The position numbers were made by a program, and so were the translations under genes. A DNA stretch of 30,000 bases from Prorocentrum cordatum. Its lineage: Eukaryota > Sar > Dinophyceae > Prorocentrales > Prorocentraceae. The DNA is taken from positions 332,836-362,835 of the forward strand of contig CAUYUJ010016482.1 in assembly GCA_963575745.1 (NCBI GenBank), read 5' to 3'. Below, piece after piece: positions 7,813-17,500 of this stretch. The notes below the pieces were generated by a model. The model was given only the letters and a program-made list of their open reading frames with translations. It ran no database searches and was not told the DNA's origin. Position 1 is the stretch's first letter. The number at the start of each line of letters is the position of its first letter.

Positions 7813-9576
7813 GCACTGGGGCCCTGCCGAAAACTATGCAACGCAATCGAGATGCATCCGAACCTGCGTGATGTTAACCAGAGGCGCACTGCGCCCCCCT
7901 CCCCCGCACCCGCTTCGAAGGCCGCTCTGGAGTGGCAGACGTTGCATCGCGTGGCCGATCGCGCCGTCTTAGACGGCGCGCCCGTCTACATCGGCCAGCT
8001 ATTCGAGCTGCGGGGGGCGGGGGCCGCCCGCGGCATGTCCAGGCCGAGCGAGGTCTCGGCGACTCTCCATGTGCGCGGAGGCAGGCAAACACGGTTTCGA
8101 CTCTGGCCCCCTTCAGGGGGCGGTTCTGGATGAGGATGAATCCGAGGGGCGCGAGTCTGGCCACGACGACGAGGCGCGATGGCGGTGTCTGAACCTTTCC
8201 CCATTCGATTCCTTGTTGGGCGTCGTTCGGAGGAGGATGAGGATATACATGTGAGGAGGGATGGGGGGTGGAGTGAGGAGGATGAGGAGAGAGGAAGTCG
8301 GAGCGGAGGAGCAGAGAGGGATGGATGTGGAGGCTGGGTGTAGGGGGGGAGGGTGAGCGACGAGGCCCCATCCTGGAAACGTTTACTTTGCTTTTCTACC
8401 GATTGGGGTGGGGCCTTGGCTAGAGGATCCAGTGTCTCCCAGGGCTTAGCGGGGCTCAATGCTATTCAGACAAAGGCCTTCCGGCACATCCGCCTGCCAC
8501 TGCTCCAGGGGCTAGGGCCTCTCAGGGCCCAATGTGGCCGCGCGTGGTCCAATCCTGACATTCGACCAACTTGCCTGCCGATGCGATCCTTTCTTGGTGG
8601 TTGGTAGGGTATCCCACCTGGCAAGTGTTCACGCTTGCGCTTGTTTGGACTCCGAGGACAGTTTGGCCCCACATGCTCAGTGGCGCGTGGTTCGAGCCAG
8701 CGCTGGAGGATCGAATGGGATGTCGGGTGAGCCCTAGTAAGCGCGCAACTCGAGCATCCCCGCTTGGTTGCGCCGAGCATGGTCAAAAATGCATGCATCG
8801 GGGCCACGCCCATTGCAAGCCCCAGGGGTCGGTCTACCGCCACCCTCTCCTCAGCCCCAGCACGAGTTCCCCGCTAAGCCAGCCTTGGGCCACGACCCCT
8901 CAGCCCCAGCACCCAGCCCCCTCTCGCCCCCGAAAACCGGGCAGCGGCCCTTGCAGGGCCACGTCTGACAGTAAAAGCGGTGTTCGGGTTTCGTGCTGCA
9001 CTGGCGCCGTTCCGACGCATTTTCACACCCCTCAAGGGCCACGAAGCTGAAGAAGGCTCTGAGTCAGACGACGGCGGCCCACCTCCCCCTCCACCTCCTG
9101 CTCCTGGCCACGGCCCGATGGCACGCCATCTGCATTCCGACCTGAGATTCCAGATGGCCAGTCGGAATGGGGGCCGCATCGGATGTTTCCGTAGGCCTGA
9201 AGGGAAATCTATTATAGAGCGTATCTGTAGCAATCCCCTTCACGGCAAGTGCGTCAAGTCTGATAGGATGACACAGTCTGCAACCCCCGACGTTCTCCCA
9301 GGGGTGGGTAAGCCCATGGGTTCGGCCCTGGTGCGGTTGACAACGAAGGAGCAGCCTCGCAGAGGCGAACACATTGCTTTTCGGCCACCGTTCCCAGCGA
9401 GGCGGGTCGCCCGCACTGCAGGTCGGGGGGATTATGCGGCCGACTGGGCCCGTCTCGAGGAGGCCGAGCGTCCGCGGAGGGACGGCGAGGAATCCGAGCC
9501 CGAGCAGGGCCCAGCTGCCAATTCGATTTGCGTTCGCCCATCAGCGATCATGACTGACTGCTCTCTTAGTTGTTGA
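7813..9576 (+). pseudogene. Locus B: fragmentary gene of a dinoflagellate-type family
   Basis: Two coding-like blocks on the plus strand. Block 1 (7813 to about 8110, frame 1) follows a strong pyrimidine-rich acceptor and contains EWQTLHRVADRAVLDGAPVY, IGQLFELRG and RPSEVSATLHVRGGRQTRF. Near a C5...G5 homopolymer pair at 8107-8122 the coding sense shifts to frame 2 (LDEDESEGRESGHDDEAR), an apparent frameshift. Block 2 (about 9037-9576, frame 1) starts after acceptor CACCCCTCAAG. It has an acidic and poly-Pro stretch, then GRIGCFRRPEGKSIIERICS, a NPLHGKC motif, GKPMGSALVRL and an Arg/Glu tail. The layout resembles the C-terminal part of proteins repeated many times in dinoflagellates (from memory). 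The right end is open, and the terminal stop at 9574-9576 may lie in an intron. Confidence 0.45.
8250..9036 (+). other. Probable intron of locus B or non-coding insert
   Basis: The stretch separating the two coding-like blocks has purine-rich GGAGG sequence up to about 8350, then mixed sequence with no convincing frame. It ends at a good acceptor (pyrimidine-rich TTTTCACACCCCTCAAG, AG at 9035-9036). I cannot identify the matching donor near 8180-8250. Short ORFs inside are Pro/Arg-biased and probably chance. Confidence 0.35.
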
Positions 9577-9785
9577 AATAGAGAATAAGATGTGGTGGTG
9601 GAAGACTGGGCGAGGAGGCCCGGGGGCGCGTAGGGGGATGGGGGATGGCGGGGAGGGCGTTCGTCACCAAGACGGCAGAGGATGAGAAACGACATGGGCC
9701 CACGGAGCAGGGATGAACGCAGGGCCAGTGGGATAGGGATAGGCAGAGGGCGGCTGCCTTAGCCTGTTTGGGGCCCCGCCAACAT
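9577..9785. other. Spacer, nothing recognised
   Basis: GC-rich sequence between locus B and the AT-rich island. I see no frame, repeat or site I can support. Confidence 0.4.
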
Positions 9786-10085
9786 CACAACAATACGTGC
9801 GCATATGTATTATGCCGTATGGGTCATGCAGCACTGCGTATGCAAACCACCGTGTTCTCGATGCATGGTACGTGTTATTGATATATGTACATTGTACGGT
9901 CGGCACGCACATCCATAACGGCACATTTATATACATATATCGTGCTACCTATTGTGCTTCACACGTATCTCGAACGTGTTATACTTATGACACTTCATAT
10001 CTATGGTACTTCATTCATATCGGCATATATATCGTATTATCTATGTCGCTTCATACCTATGCTACTTCATACGTAGAGTTAGGTT
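9786..10085. repeat. AT-rich island with degenerate YTATGnnnCTTCAT repeats
   Basis: About 300 bases of clearly lower GC content. The motif YTATGnnnCTTCAT occurs at 9985, 10001, 10041 and 10057 (spacings 16, 40, 16), with a related copy at 9949 (CTATTGTGCTTCAC). Many TATAT and CATATG steps lie between. ORFs here encode Tyr/Ile/His-rich text typical of AT repeats. It could be a decayed satellite or an easily melted regulatory or replication segment; nothing decides between them. Confidence 0.5.
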
Positions 10086-10529
10086 AGATGTGCGCACTGG
10101 TGCGTTCGCAATGCCGTCGTCCGCTCGCGCGCCCGTTTGCGCTCGCGCGCGCGCGCGTGCTCGCATGTAAGCGCGCTTAGGTACTGGTGTAAGTGTGGAA
10201 CGAAGGTTTCTTATGCACGCTACATCTCACATTCGAGTGCGCACGGCTCTATATACTTGACGCTCCGCGTTCCGCCCGCCCCAAATCATCGCGCGCGTCG
10301 GCGGCGTGCCCGGGCCGAGCGACCCGCGGCGCGTTTGGCCCGCCATCGCCATCGCTATCGGCGTTTCGGTTTCAATGTCTGACGCGCCTTTGTCGTTTTC
10401 GCAGTCGTCGCAGCAACTTTCCCAGGGCTGTGTTTCTGCTTCGCTGAAGTTTCGGCAACTGTTGGCTGTTGTTCCGTCCCCGACAAAACCCCGATGTTCG
10501 TGGCCTTCATCCCGCGTACGGTGTCACTC
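10086..10529. other. GC-rich spacer with CG dinucleotide tract
   Basis: This contains an alternating GCGCGC tract at about 10140-10158, which could adopt Z-form DNA, and otherwise mixed sequence. No gene is supported. Confidence 0.35.
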
Positions 10530-10800
10530 TTGTCCTCGTTTCCTCGTCTCTCCTCCTCCTCCTTCCCCTCCCCTCCCCGCCTCTGCCCTCCTCCTCCTCC
10601 TCCTCCCCCTCCCCCTCCTCTTCCGCCTCCTCCTCCTCCCTCGTCCCCTCCTCCCCCTCCTCCTCCTCCGCCTCCTGCTCTTCTCCTCCTCCTCCTCCTC
10701 CTCCTCTTCCTCCTCCTCCTCCTCTTCCTCCTCCTCCTCCTCCCTCCTCCCTCCGCCTCCCTCCTCTTTCTCTTTCTCCTCCTCCTCCTTCCCTTGCTGC
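10530..10800. repeat. (CTC)n pyrimidine tract
   Basis: About 270 bases of almost uninterrupted CTC/CCT triplets on the plus strand. All long Leu, Pro, Ser or Glu ORFs crossing it on either strand come from the repeat. Confidence 0.9.
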
Positions 10801-12289
10801 TGCCCCTCCTCCTGCACCTGCTGCGTTCTCATCGGCAACGGGCCTTGCAGCGCGGCGCGCTTATGTTGGGGCCAGTTCCAGCAGTGGTGCTGCGCCGTGG
10901 CAATGGGGGGCGCCATGGCTGCAAACGTCGCGGCAACGTCGTAGTGGTCGTGGCATTTGTGGTCGTTGTGGCAGTTGTTGCACATCGCCTCGCCAGTCGC
11001 CAACGAAACGATCGCGCATGCGCTGGGCTTCCAGCCAGCGCGACGCCGCCGCGCGCCGCCGCGCCCTTATCAAGATGCCGCGGCGGCGACAATGTGAAAC
11101 TGTTCATGCGAGGTGCGCGCCGCGGAAGAACGCCCGAACCGATGGCGACCGCGGCGCGCGAGACGTCTAGTCAAACCCGATTTCGTTTTAATAGCGTCTG
11201 CGCCGACGCGGCGCGGGCCGCCCCCAGGCGGGCCGCCGCGTTCGACGCGGCCGCGGGCAGATGCAGCGGAGCTTGTTTGAAGTCGGAGGCAAATCGCCGC
11301 TGCCCGCGCGATCCGAGGCCCCATGGTACGTTCGCAGTTCGCATTATGAGGGGGGCGCATGCGCGCACTGTCCCGACAGGCAATCGGGCCGCCCAGCTCT
11401 TGCAGCAGTTCGAGGCGTCGGCGGGGCAGCAGCTGCTGCGCAGCCGCACTCGCAGCGCGCGTCGGGGCGCTGCGGCGGCAGCGGCGCACCCCCGCAGGCA
11501 GCGAGCGACGCCTTGGCGGCGGCAGCGCAAGGAGCACTACGCGGTCACTTGGCACTCTTTTCCGATCTTGTCATTTGACGTTGGCGGCGGCCGAAGCCAT
11601 GGCATCGAGGGCGTTCTAGCTGGGTGGCATCGCGGGGGTTGTTTTGCGGCAGTGGTAGTTGCGAGGGCCCGACATCGAAGTGATCGGCGGCGTGTGGGAG
11701 GGGCGTGGCTGGGGTGAGGGGGGTCGGGGTTGGGGGCATTAGCTTGGTTTGGGCGGGCGTTGGGGGTTTGGCCAGGGCCAGGTTTCTGGGATGTTCATCT
11801 GCTCGGTTCAGGGCGCATGCGCGCGGCGATCGGCTATGCTGGTGGTGAGGGGTCAGGCTGAAATCGTTGCGTTGCGTGGGTGGTGGTTGGGGCGCATGCG
11901 TTCCCGGGGTGGAGCGGGGCGTTGGCGTGGCGTAGGGGGGCGGGCGTTGTGTCTGGGGGAATCGGTGTAGGGCTGAGGGGCAAGCGGTTGCAGGCTGGGT
12001 AGTGCGGTAAGTGAGGGTCGTTCGGGCGGTCGCTGACACTTCCGCTTGGGCTTGGCCTTGGCCTACGGCGTTGTCAAGGCGGTTGGTTTGGGCAATTGTT
12101 TTGCGTGGCTGATGTGTGGCGCGCGCGTGGGGCGGGGGCGAGCGCTTCGCTTGGGGACGGGCGGGCTGCGTGGGCGGGGGTGGGTGGGGGGGTGGTCGGT
12201 GGTGGCTGCTGCGAGCGGGCGGGCAGGGGCGGGGGTGGGCGGGGAGGGGGCGGCGTTTGCGCCAGCGCGGTCGGGCGGGTGGTTCAGCC
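10801..12289. other. Long GC-rich stretch without a supported gene
   Basis: Large ORFs exist on both strands because stop codons are rare at this GC content. Their translations are Ala/Arg/Gly- or Pro/His/Thr-biased, with no motif or consistent frame. From about 11700 to 12280 the plus strand is strikingly G-rich (GGGTGGGG type). I see no RNA gene or repeat unit. Confidence 0.4.
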
Positions 12290-12467
12290 GACCATGTGTT
12301 TCGGCCAGCCCGGCGGGGAACTTCGCCCGCTCGACCATGTCCGCGGAGGGGCCCGCCGAAAACGACCATCCAACCGACCATGTGTTTTGAAGTAGGGTTC
12401 GGAAAATTAGACCTCCCGACCATCCAAACCACCATATCGCTGCGGCAGGATTTCTGCGCCCGACCAT
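12290..12467 (+). repeat. GACCAT minirepeat cluster 1, 43-bp period
   Basis: GACCAT occurs at 12290, 12333, 12364, 12376, 12418 and 12462. Ignoring the extra copy at 12364, the spacings are 43, 43, 42 and 44. A second motif sits 12 bases upstream of the main one in at least one unit (12364/12376), and CCACCAT follows 12418 at the same distance. CGAAAA or GGAAAA precedes the motif. The unit is otherwise poorly conserved, so the period is seen mainly through the motif. Confidence 0.6.
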
Positions 12468-12489
12468 GCAACCCTCCTTGGTTGGGTAT

Positions 12490-12616
12490 TCGTTTTGAAT
12501 AGAGCACTGCGGTCGCGTCTTCCCTTCTCCTCCTTCCCGCCTCGTTCCTCCCTTCCTCTTCCCCCCTGCATCTCACCTTGCTCGTCGCCGCGTGTCAGCT
12601 TGCCTCCTGCCGCCTG
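12490..12616. other. Short spacer between minirepeat cluster 1 and the tandem array
   Basis: Pyrimidine-rich sequence (CTTCCC, CTCCTTCC) without a gene. The last bases, resembling the CCATCCCTGG end of the array unit, lead into the first repeat. Confidence 0.4.
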
Positions 12617-14408
12617 GTCATCCCTGTGCGGGGCTGCGATCTGCGAAACTGTCGCCACTTTCGAGGGCTGCTGGGGGGCCCAGCGGAGTGGGGCCATACT
12701 CAGACCCAGATTAGACCTCGCCATCCCTGGGGGGGCTGCGATCTGTGAAACTGTCGCCACTTTCGAGGGCTGCTGGTGGGTCCAGCGGAGAGAGGCGCCA
12801 CGGGGATTCAGATTAGACCTCGCCACTTGTGGGGGGTGCGATCTGCGAAACTGTCGCCACTTTCGAGGGCTGCTGGTGGGCCCAGCGGAGTGAGGCACCA
12901 CGGGGATCCAGATTAGACCTCGCCATCTCTGGGGTGGCTGCGATCTGTGAAACTGTCGCCACTTTCGAGGGCTGCTGGTGGGCCCAGCGGAGTGAGGCAC
13001 CACGGGGATTCAGATTAGACCTCGCCATCCCTGGGGGCTGGGGGGCTGCGATCTGTGAAACTGTCGCCACTTTTGAGGGCAGCTGGTGGGTCCAGCGGAG
13101 TGAGGCACCACGGGGATTCAGATTAGACCTCGCCATCTCTGGGGGGGGGGGGGGTGCGATCCGAGGGCTGCTGGTGGGTCCAGCGGAGTAAGGCACCACG
13201 GGGATTCAGCTTTGACCTCGCCATCTGTGGGGGGCTGCGATCTGTAAAACTGTCGCCACTTTCGAGGGCTGCTGGTGGGTCCAGCGGAGTGAGGCACCAC
13301 GGGGATTCATATTAGACCTCGCCATTTGTGGGGGGTGCGATCTCTGAAACTGTCGCCACTTTCGAGGGCTGCTGGAGGGTCCAGCGGGGTGAGGCACCAC
13401 GGGGGCCCAGATTAGACCTCGCCATCTGTGGGGGCTGCGATCTGTGAAACTGTCGCCACTTTCGAGGGCTGCTGGTGGGTCCAGCGGAGAGAGGCGCCAC
13501 GGGGACTCAGATTCGACCTCGCCATCTCTGGGGGTGGCTGCGATCATTGAAACTGTCGCCACTTTCGAGGGCTGCTGGTGGGTCCAGCGGAGTGAGGCAC
13601 CACGGGGATTCAGAGTAGACCTCGCCATCTGTGGGGGCTGCGATCTGTGAAACTGTCGCCACTTTCGAGGACTGCTGGTGGGTCCAGCGGAGTGAGGCGC
13701 CACGGGGACGGGGACTCCGATTAGACCTCGCCATCCCTGGGGGTGGCTGCGATCCGTGAAACTGTCGCCACTTTTGAGGACTGCTGGTGGGCCCAGCGGA
13801 GTGAGGCACCACGGGGACTCATATTAGATCTCGCCATCCTTGGGGGGCTGCGATCTGCGATGTGAAACCGTCGCCGCTTTCGAGGGCTGCTGGGGGGCAC
13901 AGCGGAGTGAGGCCCCACGGGGACTCAGTCAGAGTAGACCTCGCCATCTCTGGGGGGCTGCGATCTGCGAAATTGTCGCCACTTCCGAGGGCTGCTGGGG
14001 TGACCAGCGGAGTGAGCCCCCACGGGGGCTCATATTAGATTTCGCCATCGCTTGGGGGGGGCTGCGATTTGCGAAATTGTCGCCGGTTTCGAGGGCTGCT
14101 GGGGGGGGCAGCGGAGTGGGGTACTCAGATTCGACCTCGCCATTCCTGGGGGACTGCGATTTGCGAAACCGTCGCCACTTTCGATGGCTGCTGGGGGGCC
14201 AGCGGAGTGGGTCCTGCGCAGACTCAGGCTCGACTTCGCCATCCCCGAAGGGCTGCGATCTGCGAAATTGTCGCCACTTTCGAGGGCTGCTGGAGGGCCC
14301 AGCGGAGTGGGGACATATTCGGATTCAGATTAGACCTCGCCATCCTTGGGGGGCTGCGATCTGCGAAACCGTCACCACTTTCGAGGGCTGCTGGGTGGCC
14401 CAGCGGAG
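12617..14408. repeat. 18-copy tandem array, ~101-bp unit
   Basis: The anchor CTGCGATC or its variant starts at 12634, 12736, 12836, 12938, 13046, 13154, 13235, 13335, 13435, 13538, 13638, 13747, 13848, 13958, 14062, 14154, 14253 and 14354, a mean spacing of 101 bases. Each unit has, in order: GAAACTGTCGCCACTTTC, GAGGGCTGCTGG, CCAGCGGAGTGAGGC, CACCACGGGGA, TTAGACCTCGCCATC and a G run of variable length. Two short inverted repeats recur: (C/T)GAAA with TTTCG, and GCTGG with CCAGC. Copy 6 (13154) lacks about 20 bases, including the first hairpin. Copies 13-18 form a more diverged subgroup. Unit length is not a multiple of three, so encoded peptides shift frame between copies; I regard it as non-coding satellite-like DNA. 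Confidence 0.95.
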
Positions 14409-14680
14409 TTACGTCATACGCGAGCCTGGGGCTTTAATCTTCGTTCTTTCGATCGTCGTCCTGTGAGCCGTGCAATGCGTGCGCATCCCATATAGTTTGC
14501 ACAGCAATTCACATCGCCTACATTATCGCTGTTCCTGCTAATGTTGGCCTACTCCTCTTGCCACTTGATGCACGTGGGTTGGGTACGTCGCAGGGTATTT
14601 TTTCTACGGTTTTTTTTTCGACCTTGGGGCCGGACAATTTCACGGGTCGGGCGCGACTGCAGCAGCGGCATATTTTTACC
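14409..14680. other. Less GC-rich spacer after the array
   Basis: Mixed sequence with T-rich patches (TTTTTTTT near 14621). No frame or repeat is supported. Confidence 0.4.
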
Positions 14681-14828
14681 GACCATCCAAACGACCATGT
14701 GGTTTTGATGGGGGCGCCCGAAATACCATGTGCCTCTGCCATGTGTTTGAGGGGGGGGGCGCGAACGACCACTTCCCCCGACCATCTGGTCGGGGGGGGG
14801 GGTCCGAAAGACCACCCCCCTCGACCAT
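14681..14828 (+). repeat. GACCAT minirepeat cluster 2, paired motifs at exact 43-bp period
   Basis: Pairs of GACCAY-type motifs start at 14681/14693, 14724/14737, 14767/14780 and 14810/14823. The pair-to-pair distance is exactly 43 bases three times, and the within-pair distance is 12-13. CGAAA or CGAAC comes just before each of the last three pairs. Between pairs lies GTGGTTTTG or a similar sequence, then a G run. The regularity despite sequence decay shows an originally tandem 43-bp unit. It is the same family as cluster 1. Confidence 0.7.
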
Positions 14829-17040
14829 CCTCTCGCGCGCCCGATTCGGAATTCTTGCCTCCCTCAGGCACATGCGCCCCGCTGCCTGGCTCTTAGGGGA
14901 GGTCGGCGTGGCCGCCAGTCGCCAGTGCTCGCGTGGGGCAAGTCCTGTGGGCCGCGCTGTGCGTTCGAGGTAGTCGGCGCAGGAGGGCGACGGGCGCGTG
15001 GGTGGGCTGGGCTGCGGTCAGGGAGGGGGGGGGGGGGGGCGCCGCGGTCGGTTTTTGCACGTCCATGCGGCGTGCATTCTTCACGGGCGCTTTCAGAATT
15101 GCAAAGCGAAGTGCTCCCCGTCGAATAGCGGTCGTGCCCAACCGTCGCCGATGTCTGGCACGGCTCCAGCAGCGTCTCTCCGTTCCCTTTTCAGGTTGCC
15201 TCCCTTGTTCGCCGAAGCCTTCCTTGGCCTGCCGCGCGCTCTCCCCCACATTGCTTTCCACCTGTCTCTCCACCCCCCGCCCTTCCTTTTCCTCGGCCTC
15301 CTCCTTCGCGTCCTTCTCGCCCTCTCCTCCGCGTCCTTTGCGCCTCATCCTCGCCGCAAGTTATCCGCGCCGCGCGCGCTGCCCTTGTCCTGCGTTCGGT
15401 GTCCCGTCGCCCCCGCCCCCCCTCCACTGCGCATCTTCGCCCTGCTTCTCGCGCGCCGCGTCCTCCTCCTCCGCCGCTAGTTTGCCAAGCAGCAGGGTCG
15501 AGGTTGTCGCGTCGGCCGTCGGGGCGGTGCTCTTTCGCGGGCGGGGGCGCCGCCCTTTGCCGCGGCGCCGCACGGCGCCCCTTATTTGGTTTGCGGCGGC
15601 CCAGGGGCGGGCAGCGTTGCCATCGCTTTTCGCGCGCTGGCAAAGCAGGGGTGGCGCTGGCCCATGCCCGAAGACGCGGCAGATGCCTTTGGATAGCCAG
15701 GTTTCTCTGACGCCGTGGTCAGCGGCCTCGCGCGCGCCCTGGGGGATGGCAAGGCGTCGACGCACTTCCGCGCAGAGGGGTTGTCGCAGCGGCAGGCCTG
15801 CTCCGCGGCATGAAGCGCGCCGCCTAGCCTGGGGCGGCCAAAGCGCACCGAGGGCCTATTCGGTGGAATGGCGCTGCTGCGCTCAGCTGGTCTAGGGCGG
15901 CCTTCGCGTCGAGGTCAGCGGCGTCGCGTGCGCCTGCGCCTGTCGGCGCAATCGGATCGGCGGTGATGCGGGCCGAGCAGCCGATGGCATTCGCATCTTG
16001 CTATCGAAGGTAGCCGCGCGGCTGCGCGCCGGTGCTGGGGGGGGGGGGGGGGGGGGGGGGGCGGCCAAGCAAGCCCAGGCGCGACGCTGCCAAAGCCTGC
16101 GCCGCGCGGGGGGGGGGGGGCGCGAGCGTGGAAGGGGGGCTCTTCGCAAGCCGCACGAGGCATCGACGCGGGCACAGGCTGCCCTGCCACCGCGACTTGG
16201 CGCGTTTGTCTTTTTTCCCCATCCACGCCGCCCCCTCCCGACGTCCGTTTGCGCTCGCTCGCCCGCCTGCGCCGCGCAGCAATCGTGCTCGCAGTTGCGA
16301 TGGCCAGCGCTCGGATCATGTGATAAGCGAAGTGCGACGGTCAGACAATTGTGATATTACGCAGGCGCCGATGCGGAAGCGCCTGGGCGCGCGCGGCCGC
16401 GAGCCGTGCGCCGCGCGAATCGACGGGGGCGACGCGTCGAGGCGCGTGCTCTCCTTGTCGACCGTTGCTGCGCCCGCCCCATCGCGCGTTGCCTTCTTCG
16501 GCGGAGTGCTGATTCCTTGCTTCGCTTTAGGGGCCAGCCAATGTAATTCCTCCACCGTGGCAATATTCGTCCTCTTGTGCTCATGATTCATCGCGCTGTT
16601 CCCGCTTGTTGCGCTCCCGCGTCCCCCCCGCCAGTCGACCTGGCGGCTCGGCGTTTCGCCGCGGCCACGCGTTGCGCCGAAGGGCTGCGTGCGCTGCCGC
16701 CGCGTTCCCCCCTGGGGCTGCGGTTTCCGCCCCGCGTGCCATCGCGTTTCTGTCGCGCGACGCTTCTGTCCTTCACGTGCGCCGCGAAGAGAGCCCTTTC
16801 AAGTAGTTGTAGCGCGTGCGTGAAGGATTTGTGCGTTGGCGGTTTAGCACTGCCTCGGCTTGGTTCAACTGCGCGAGTTTCAGGGCGACGGCGACGGCCG
16901 AAGCCTTCCGTCGCATTCGCATGGGGCAGTTCTGAAGGGCGCGGCGGGGATGGAGGAAGCCGCGACGCGCGCGCGCGCGCCCTTGCGTGGCGGGCGGGGG
17001 CAGGGGCGCGGCGGCGCGGAGAGGCGGGCGGCGGGCGTGC
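14829..17040. other. Long GC-rich stretch without a supported gene
   Basis: Several long ORFs on both strands are Arg/Ala/Pro/Ser-biased and overlap one another. G runs occur at 15025-15039, 16037-16061 and 16108-16120. Between about 15640 and 16000 the minus strand has slightly more protein-like text (for example AALDQLSAAAPF), but it is scattered over three frames, so at best it is a decayed fragment. No RNA gene is recognised. Confidence 0.4.
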
Positions 17041-17056
17041 GTCGAGGGCGGGAGGA

Positions 17057-17081
17057 GGGGGGGGGGGGGGGGGGGGGGGGG
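17057..17081. repeat. 25-base G run at the edge of a GA microsatellite
   Basis: An uninterrupted G tract directly abutting the GA repeat. It could form G-quadruplex structures and is prone to length errors in sequencing. Confidence 0.85.
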
Positions 17082-17114
17082 AGAGGAAGAGAGAGAGAGA
17101 GAGAGCAGAGAGAG

Positions 17115-17162
<48 letters not shown>

Positions 17163-17185
17163 TGAGAGAGAGAGAGAGAGGAGAG

Positions 17186-17225
<40 letters not shown>

Positions 17226-17242
17226 GAGAGAGAGAGGGGGAG

Positions 17243-17306
<64 letters not shown>

Positions 17307-17341
17307 TGAGAGAGAGAGAGAGGAGAGAGAAAGAGAAACAT

Positions 17342-17377
<36 letters not shown>

Positions 17378-17396
17378 GGGAGGAGGGAGGGAGAGG

Positions 17397-17447
<51 letters not shown>

Positions 17448-17500
17448 CAGAGAGAGAGAGAGAAAAAAAAGAGAGAGGGAGAGGGAGAGTGATGGAGGCG
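17082..17500. repeat. (GA)n microsatellite, ~420 bp
   Basis: A purine-only dinucleotide repeat on the plus strand, punctuated by GAGG, GAGTGAGA and short A runs (17462-17470). It encodes Arg-Glu repeats on the plus strand and Ser-Leu repeats on the minus strand, which explains ORFs of several hundred residues. I do not regard any of them as genes. Confidence 0.97.

Noticed and set aside
7961-7979. 19-base near-perfect palindrome GCGCCGTCTTAGACGGCGC
   Set aside because: It lies inside coding-like text of locus B, and its bases are accounted for by the codons. A single palindrome of this size is not enough to claim a site.
10494-11717. 407-codon plus-strand ORF
   Set aside because: Its first third is the CTC tract, and the rest is Arg/Ala-rich with no motif. 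Stop codons are rare at this GC content, so such ORFs arise by chance.
11545-12576. 343-codon minus-strand ORF
   Set aside because: Pro/His/Arg-biased over G-rich DNA and across the minirepeat cluster, with no coherent domain.
12407-13918. Repeated peptide (ARSNLNPRGASLRW-type) from the tandem array, minus strand
   Set aside because: The ~101-bp unit is not a multiple of three and copy lengths vary, so the frame shifts between copies; no start or splice signal supports a repeat protein.
14933-15895. 320-codon plus-strand ORF
   Set aside because: Low-complexity Arg/Ser/Pro text crossing a G run, overlapped by equally long ORFs in other frames.
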